DNA of 64,000 bases from Plantago major (lineage: Eukaryota > Streptophyta > Magnoliopsida > Lamiales > Plantaginaceae). The stretch is taken from contig CM048841.1 of assembly GCA_026545765.1 (NCBI GenBank), positions 70,678,217 to 70,742,216 of the forward strand, written 5' to 3'. The notes under the pieces are model-generated. The model was not told the DNA's origin. It did not search any database and saw only the letters and a program-made list of their open reading frames with translations. Positions within the stretch are counted from its first letter, which is position 1. Each line of letters opens with the position of its first letter. This document shows, in pieces, positions 60,761-64,000 of the stretch. Made by a program: the position numbers and the translations under genes.

Positions 60761-62758
60761 TCCGTCCATTCAAATTAGAAACTCGGGCGACGGACACGAT
60801 CCGTCATTTTGGACGGATAGGTATCCGTTTATAAGGCGACGGATAATCTATCCGTCGCCCAGTTATCAAAAATAATAATAATTTCTTTTTTTTAATAAAG
60901 TCAAACTTGGGCGACGGATAAATATTTATCTGTCGCTTAAGTTAGCGATTTGATAAGTTATCCGTCGCTAATAAGCGACGTAACTATTATCTGTCAAGAA
61001 CCGGCGACGGATAGATTCCGTCGCCGCTTATCGATCCGTTGTTATGGGGACGGATAAAATCCGTCGCCCCATAACGTCGTTTTTTCCTGGTTTTCTTGTA
61101 GTGAAGTGTTATGTTAGAATTTTAGCTTCTTAGAGCTTTTAGATTGTCTCTTTGTTATTGTTTTAACGCCCTTGTGCTCTTATAAATTAGTGTAATTTTC
61201 GGGGCGTTACATTAAATACGTGCATTTACGGGTATTTGGTCACGAAAAAGTATTTATGTAACTTTTAGATGCATATAAATATATTTCATGATTTTTTTCT
61301 AGATAAATGAATTAAAAGCAATATGTTAGGTTATTTAATGCATCAATAGGAGTATATTCGTTGTAAATTTATGTAATGTGCATTCATAACCCTAAATTGT
61401 ATAGAATAAAGATTCATTCATATCGCCCAAAGATTATGTCATTATAAACGTAAGACGCTGCAGCATCATTCATATCGTTGTAGCATTATGAGACGGGAGA
61501 AATGTAAGAATAAATTTTTTACGCTGCAGCATTCATTCATATTGCTGTAGCATTGTACCCAAATTCAGATCTAGTGATGGTGGGTGGCCGGAGCTGGTGG
61601 TGGAGGTCGGTAATAGTGAGAGGTTGAGCACACCGGCACATTAGATGTCATTGTGAGATTAGTGAAAATGAATTGGGAAACCTTCATTAACCATAACTAT
61701 GTCGGCGGCGGTGACCGAAAATGGTGGTGGTGGCCGGAGATGGTAGTGGTGACCAGAGATGATGGTGGTGCTGGTGGTGGTTTGAGGGGAGAAGATTATT
61801 ATTTATTAATTTTTTATTTACTAAAAGTAATTACATTAAAGGTTCTTATTCTAATTATTTGAATGATTAAAGGTTTTATAAATTACTTTTTAATTGTTAG
61901 TTGTGCCATTTGTCAAGTTTTGAATGGTGTACTAACGATAGTACAGTGCGGCGTAGTACATAGATTAGCCAAGCCCTATCTACATAGATATAAGTTGGAA
62001 TGAACACTCACAAGGATAGGGTGGTTAAACTTCTCAAGAAGTAGCTTTGTATGCTGCCATCTTTCTCTGTTTTCTTTGACACAAGGTTATAATGTAAAAA
62101 GAAGTTTTAGGATATAGAATTTGATCATGCTGAATCTGCCGAGTTCTCACTTATGTAGGACTCTTAGCAACTTCATTAATTGACAAACTTACCCCACATC
62201 AACTACTATTGCCGCAAGAATTGAAGCTATCTACTTGACTTTGCTTGAAATTATTGGAGACAAGATATATCCTAGGAAAGAAAAAGACAACACGTTTACT
62301 ATTGGAGTTGAAGAAAAAGAGCTAAACATGTATTTCTTATCCATTTCAACTCAGTTAATTAATTCACCTTGTGGGTAACTTTGACTGATGCCATTTGATA
62401 TCTAAAGATTATCCATTTGTATAGATATTCATGGAGGATAGAGAACGTGTAAGGACAGGACACCATTCGAAATTTTATCAACTTGAGTATGTAAGTCATG
62501 CATGGACTAATTATCTAGTGTACAAGGCAGCAAATACTTTAAATTGGCTAGTTAATTGCTATCTAATAGTTAATATGCTAGAATAACAATTACTGTATGA
62601 GTAACAAAGCACTTACTTACATAACCTAAAATGATCTTATAATTACTATATGTATTTCATGCAAAAAGAAATGGGAGATTAAAAAACAGCAACAAGATGA
62701 AAAGATTAATTCAATTACAATTATAAATTATTAGCATAAGAAATCCCGAGTTTCTACA

Positions 62759-62771
62759 TTCCCCCTGCTTA
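62759..62771 (-). other. Polypurine tract of the right-hand chromovirus
   Basis: The minus strand reads TAAGCAGGGGGAA directly before the 3' LTR start at 62758. Confidence 0.85.
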
Positions 62772-62791
62772 AAAGAATTTGGTCCCAAATT

Positions 62792-63088
62792 CTAACCTGT
62801 ATTAGGGAACAACTTTGGGTAACGCTTCCGCATTTCATCTTCACGCTCCCAAGTGGCTTCCTCGTGATTCTGATTTCTCCATAGGATCTTAACAAGTGGA
62901 ATTTTCTTAGTGCGGAGTTCTTTAACCTTTCGATCGAGGACGTTGACAGGTTGTTCCACATATGACAAGTCTACTTGGATAGGTATATTATCATGCGACA
63001 AAATGTGAGACGGGTCAGGGTGATATTTCTTAAGTTGAGATACGTGGAAGACATTATGGATTCTGCTAAAACCTTTCCTTGGACTCAT
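62792..63088 (-). pseudogene. Chromovirus integrase C-terminus with chromodomain
   Basis: The frame includes the tail after the integrase core (RIHNVFHVSQLKKYHPDPSH), a hallmark of plant Ty3 pol. A chromodomain-like segment follows, with PVNVLDRKVKELR and KILWRNQNHEEATWE, and the frame ends with a stop 33 bp from the polypurine tract. Chromodomains steer chromovirus integration to marked chromatin. The residue order fits the Tekay/Del clade; the aromatic cage is not obviously complete. It is separated from the core domain by frame breaks at 63089-63280. Confidence 0.87.
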
Positions 63089-63280
63089 TTTCAGAAATAC
63101 TTGATCTCCTATTTCAAACTCTAAATCCCTCCTCCTATTGTCGGCATAGCTTTTCTGTCGACTCTGTGCTGCTCACATTCGTTGCTTGATCAGTTGGACT
63201 TTCTCGATGGTTTCCTTGATAATATCTGGTTTGATAGCTCGATCTTGTCCCGGTGAGGTCCTGGCCGGTGTTCATCCATA

Positions 63281-64000
63281 CTAGTGTAGTGTGGATCGAC
63301 ACTTTCTCCCGTACAGTGCTTCATACGGGGCCATCTGAATAGATGATTGATAACTATTATTGTAGGAAAATTCAACTAACGGAAGATGAGTTGCCCAACT
63401 ACCTCCATGATCTAGGATGCATGCTCGCAGCATATCCTCCAAATTTTGGATAGTCCGTTCCGATTGTCCATCCGTCTGTGGGTGAGTTGCCGTGCTGAAG
63501 TTCACTTTTGTACCCAAATTCCCTTGCACTTGTTTCCAGAGTCTTGACATAAACTTGGGGTCTCGATCAGACACAATGCTAATTGAAATGCCATGTAGGC
63601 GAATAATTTCATCACGGTACACATGCGCCAATTTCTCGGCGGTGAATGATGTCTTTACTACTAAAAAGTGTGCCGACTTAGTAAGCCTATCAACAATGAC
63701 CCAGATACTATCAAAGCCTCCTCTAGCCACTGGTAAACCCGTAACAAAATCCATGGTTATCATTTCCCATTTCCATTGGGGTATCTCGAGCGGTTGCAAT
63801 AACCCCGCAGGACGTTGGTGTTCAGCTTTAATTCGCTGACATGTCAGGCACTTTTGTACATAGCTTGCAACTTCTCTTTTCATGTTGGTCCACCAGAATT
63901 GCAATTTTAGATCTTGGTACATTTTATTACCACCAGGATGAGTTGAAAACTTGGACTTGTGAACTTCATCCAAAATTCTCCGTTTTAACTCTTCATCTGA
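63281..64000 (-). pseudogene. Chromovirus integrase, zinc-binding and core domains (partial)
   Basis: The reading frame enters from beyond the right edge. It has the zinc-binding H-H-C-C region (KFSTHPGGNKMY ... CLTCQRIK). Catalytic core blocks follow: MITMDFVTGLP with the first Asp, IVSDRDPKF with the second Asp, and DGQSERTIQNLEDMLRAC with the Glu. The core thus retains D, D and E. The frame then ends at 63281 after YEALYGRKCRS, where the conserved continuation shifts phase. Protease, RT and RNase H should lie beyond 64000. Confidence 0.92.

Larger units (their letters stand above)
56251..61103 (-). mobile_element. CACTA element with decayed transposase
   Basis: The ends are CACTACAAAATCG and the inverse of CACTACAAGAAAACC, flanked by AAG (56248-56250 and 61104-61106). 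Subterminal arrays of GCGACGGATA/TCCGTCGC occur at both ends (56270-56460 and 60780-61080), the same motif as in the small element at 22286-23740. Coding remnants lie on the minus strand. It is inserted in the second solo LTR. Confidence 0.92.
53949..61211 (+). mobile_element. Second solo chromovirus LTR, split by a CACTA element
   Basis: It starts TGTAGAACGCCGTATTTTC and ends TTTTCGGGGCGTTACA, flanked by TTAAA on both sides (53944-53948 and 61212-61216). Without the CACTA element it is about 2.4 kb, similar to the solo LTR at 81-3306. No internal domain adjoins it. Orientation is inferred from the tRNA-like module and terminal motif. Confidence 0.85.
50687..61976. mobile_element. Mutator-like element, non-autonomous, with 9-bp TSD
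   Basis: Both ends begin GGGCATGGCTAAT/GGGCTTGGCTAAT in inverted orientation and stay similar over about 50 bp (through TGTACTAACAATAGTACA). They are flanked by the 9-bp duplication TATCTACAT (50678-50686 and 61977-61985), characteristic of Mutator. Degenerate CCGGAATCCGGCGACCACC-type sequence inside both ends suggests longer, decayed terminal repeats. Net size without the nested LTR is about 4.0 kb. I see no MURA-type transposase. Confidence 0.87.
49709..62758 (-). mobile_element. 3' LTR of a minus-strand chromovirus, split by nested elements
   Basis: On the minus strand the LTR starts TGTAGAAACTCGGGATTTC at 62758, right after a polypurine tract. It ends AAATTTCGGGTTGCTACA at 49709. Subtracting the Mutator-like insertion, it is about 1.75 kb. 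GTTGA (49704-49708) should be one TSD copy; the partner lies beyond the window. Its chromovirus pol begins immediately to the right. Confidence 0.82.

Overview
This is repeat-dominated nuclear DNA of a flowering plant, probably a eudicot. The evidence is AT-rich sequence, Sirevirus-type Ty1/Copia elements, Tekay/Del-type chromoviruses, CACTA, Mutator, hAT and Harbinger-type DNA elements, and a broken gene with a plant mobile domain (MAIN-like). I see no intact host gene. Nearly all of the window is explained by transposons inserted into transposons, and most boundaries are fixed by matching target-site duplications (TSDs) on both sides.

Layout. (1) 81-3306: solo chromovirus LTR (TSD CTCAC) carrying a hAT-like MITE at 990-1893. 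(2) 3312-3692 and 29351-31287: the two halves of one MAIN-like gene, split by a 25.6 kb insertion. (3) 3693-29345: that insertion, a minus-strand Ty3-like LTR element (TSD GAGTC) with almost no coding capacity. It holds a Harbinger-type MITE (5645-6390) and a full-length minus-strand Copia/SIRE element, here called SIRE-1 (9841-26373, TSD GAGGA). SIRE-1 in turn holds a small CACTA element (22286-23740, TSD TCT). (4) 31288-32437: unassigned DNA with a perfect palindrome and a 91-nt foldback. (5) 32438-49377: a minus-strand solo SIRE-like LTR (TSD AATAT) split by a full-length plus-strand SIRE element, SIRE-2 (33571-48825, TSD CTCTG/CTCTC). (6) 49383-49660: an 88-bp tandem repeat. (7) 49709-64000: the 3' part of a minus-strand chromovirus (integrase and chromodomain at the right edge). 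Its 3' LTR (49709-62758) is split by a Mutator-like element (50687-61976, 9-bp TSD). That element contains a second solo chromovirus LTR (53949-61211, TSD TTAAA), which contains a 4.85 kb CACTA element (56251-61103, TSD AAG).

The most unusual content is in SIRE-1 and SIRE-2. Both carry a large accessory reading frame between pol and the 3' LTR. It is divided by several short introns of 75-84 nt at matching positions in both copies. One intron is present in SIRE-2 and absent, nearly exactly, from SIRE-1. Both elements also show patches where CAG/CTG trinucleotides are shortened or altered relative to their LTR partner or sister copy. This breaks frames and splice sites and may be an assembly artefact. 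Two solo chromovirus LTRs each contain a tRNA-like box A/box B module at about the same depth.

All retrotransposon frames are broken, so nothing here looks autonomous. Orientation of the solo chromovirus LTRs and the exact exon structure of the accessory frame are inferences.
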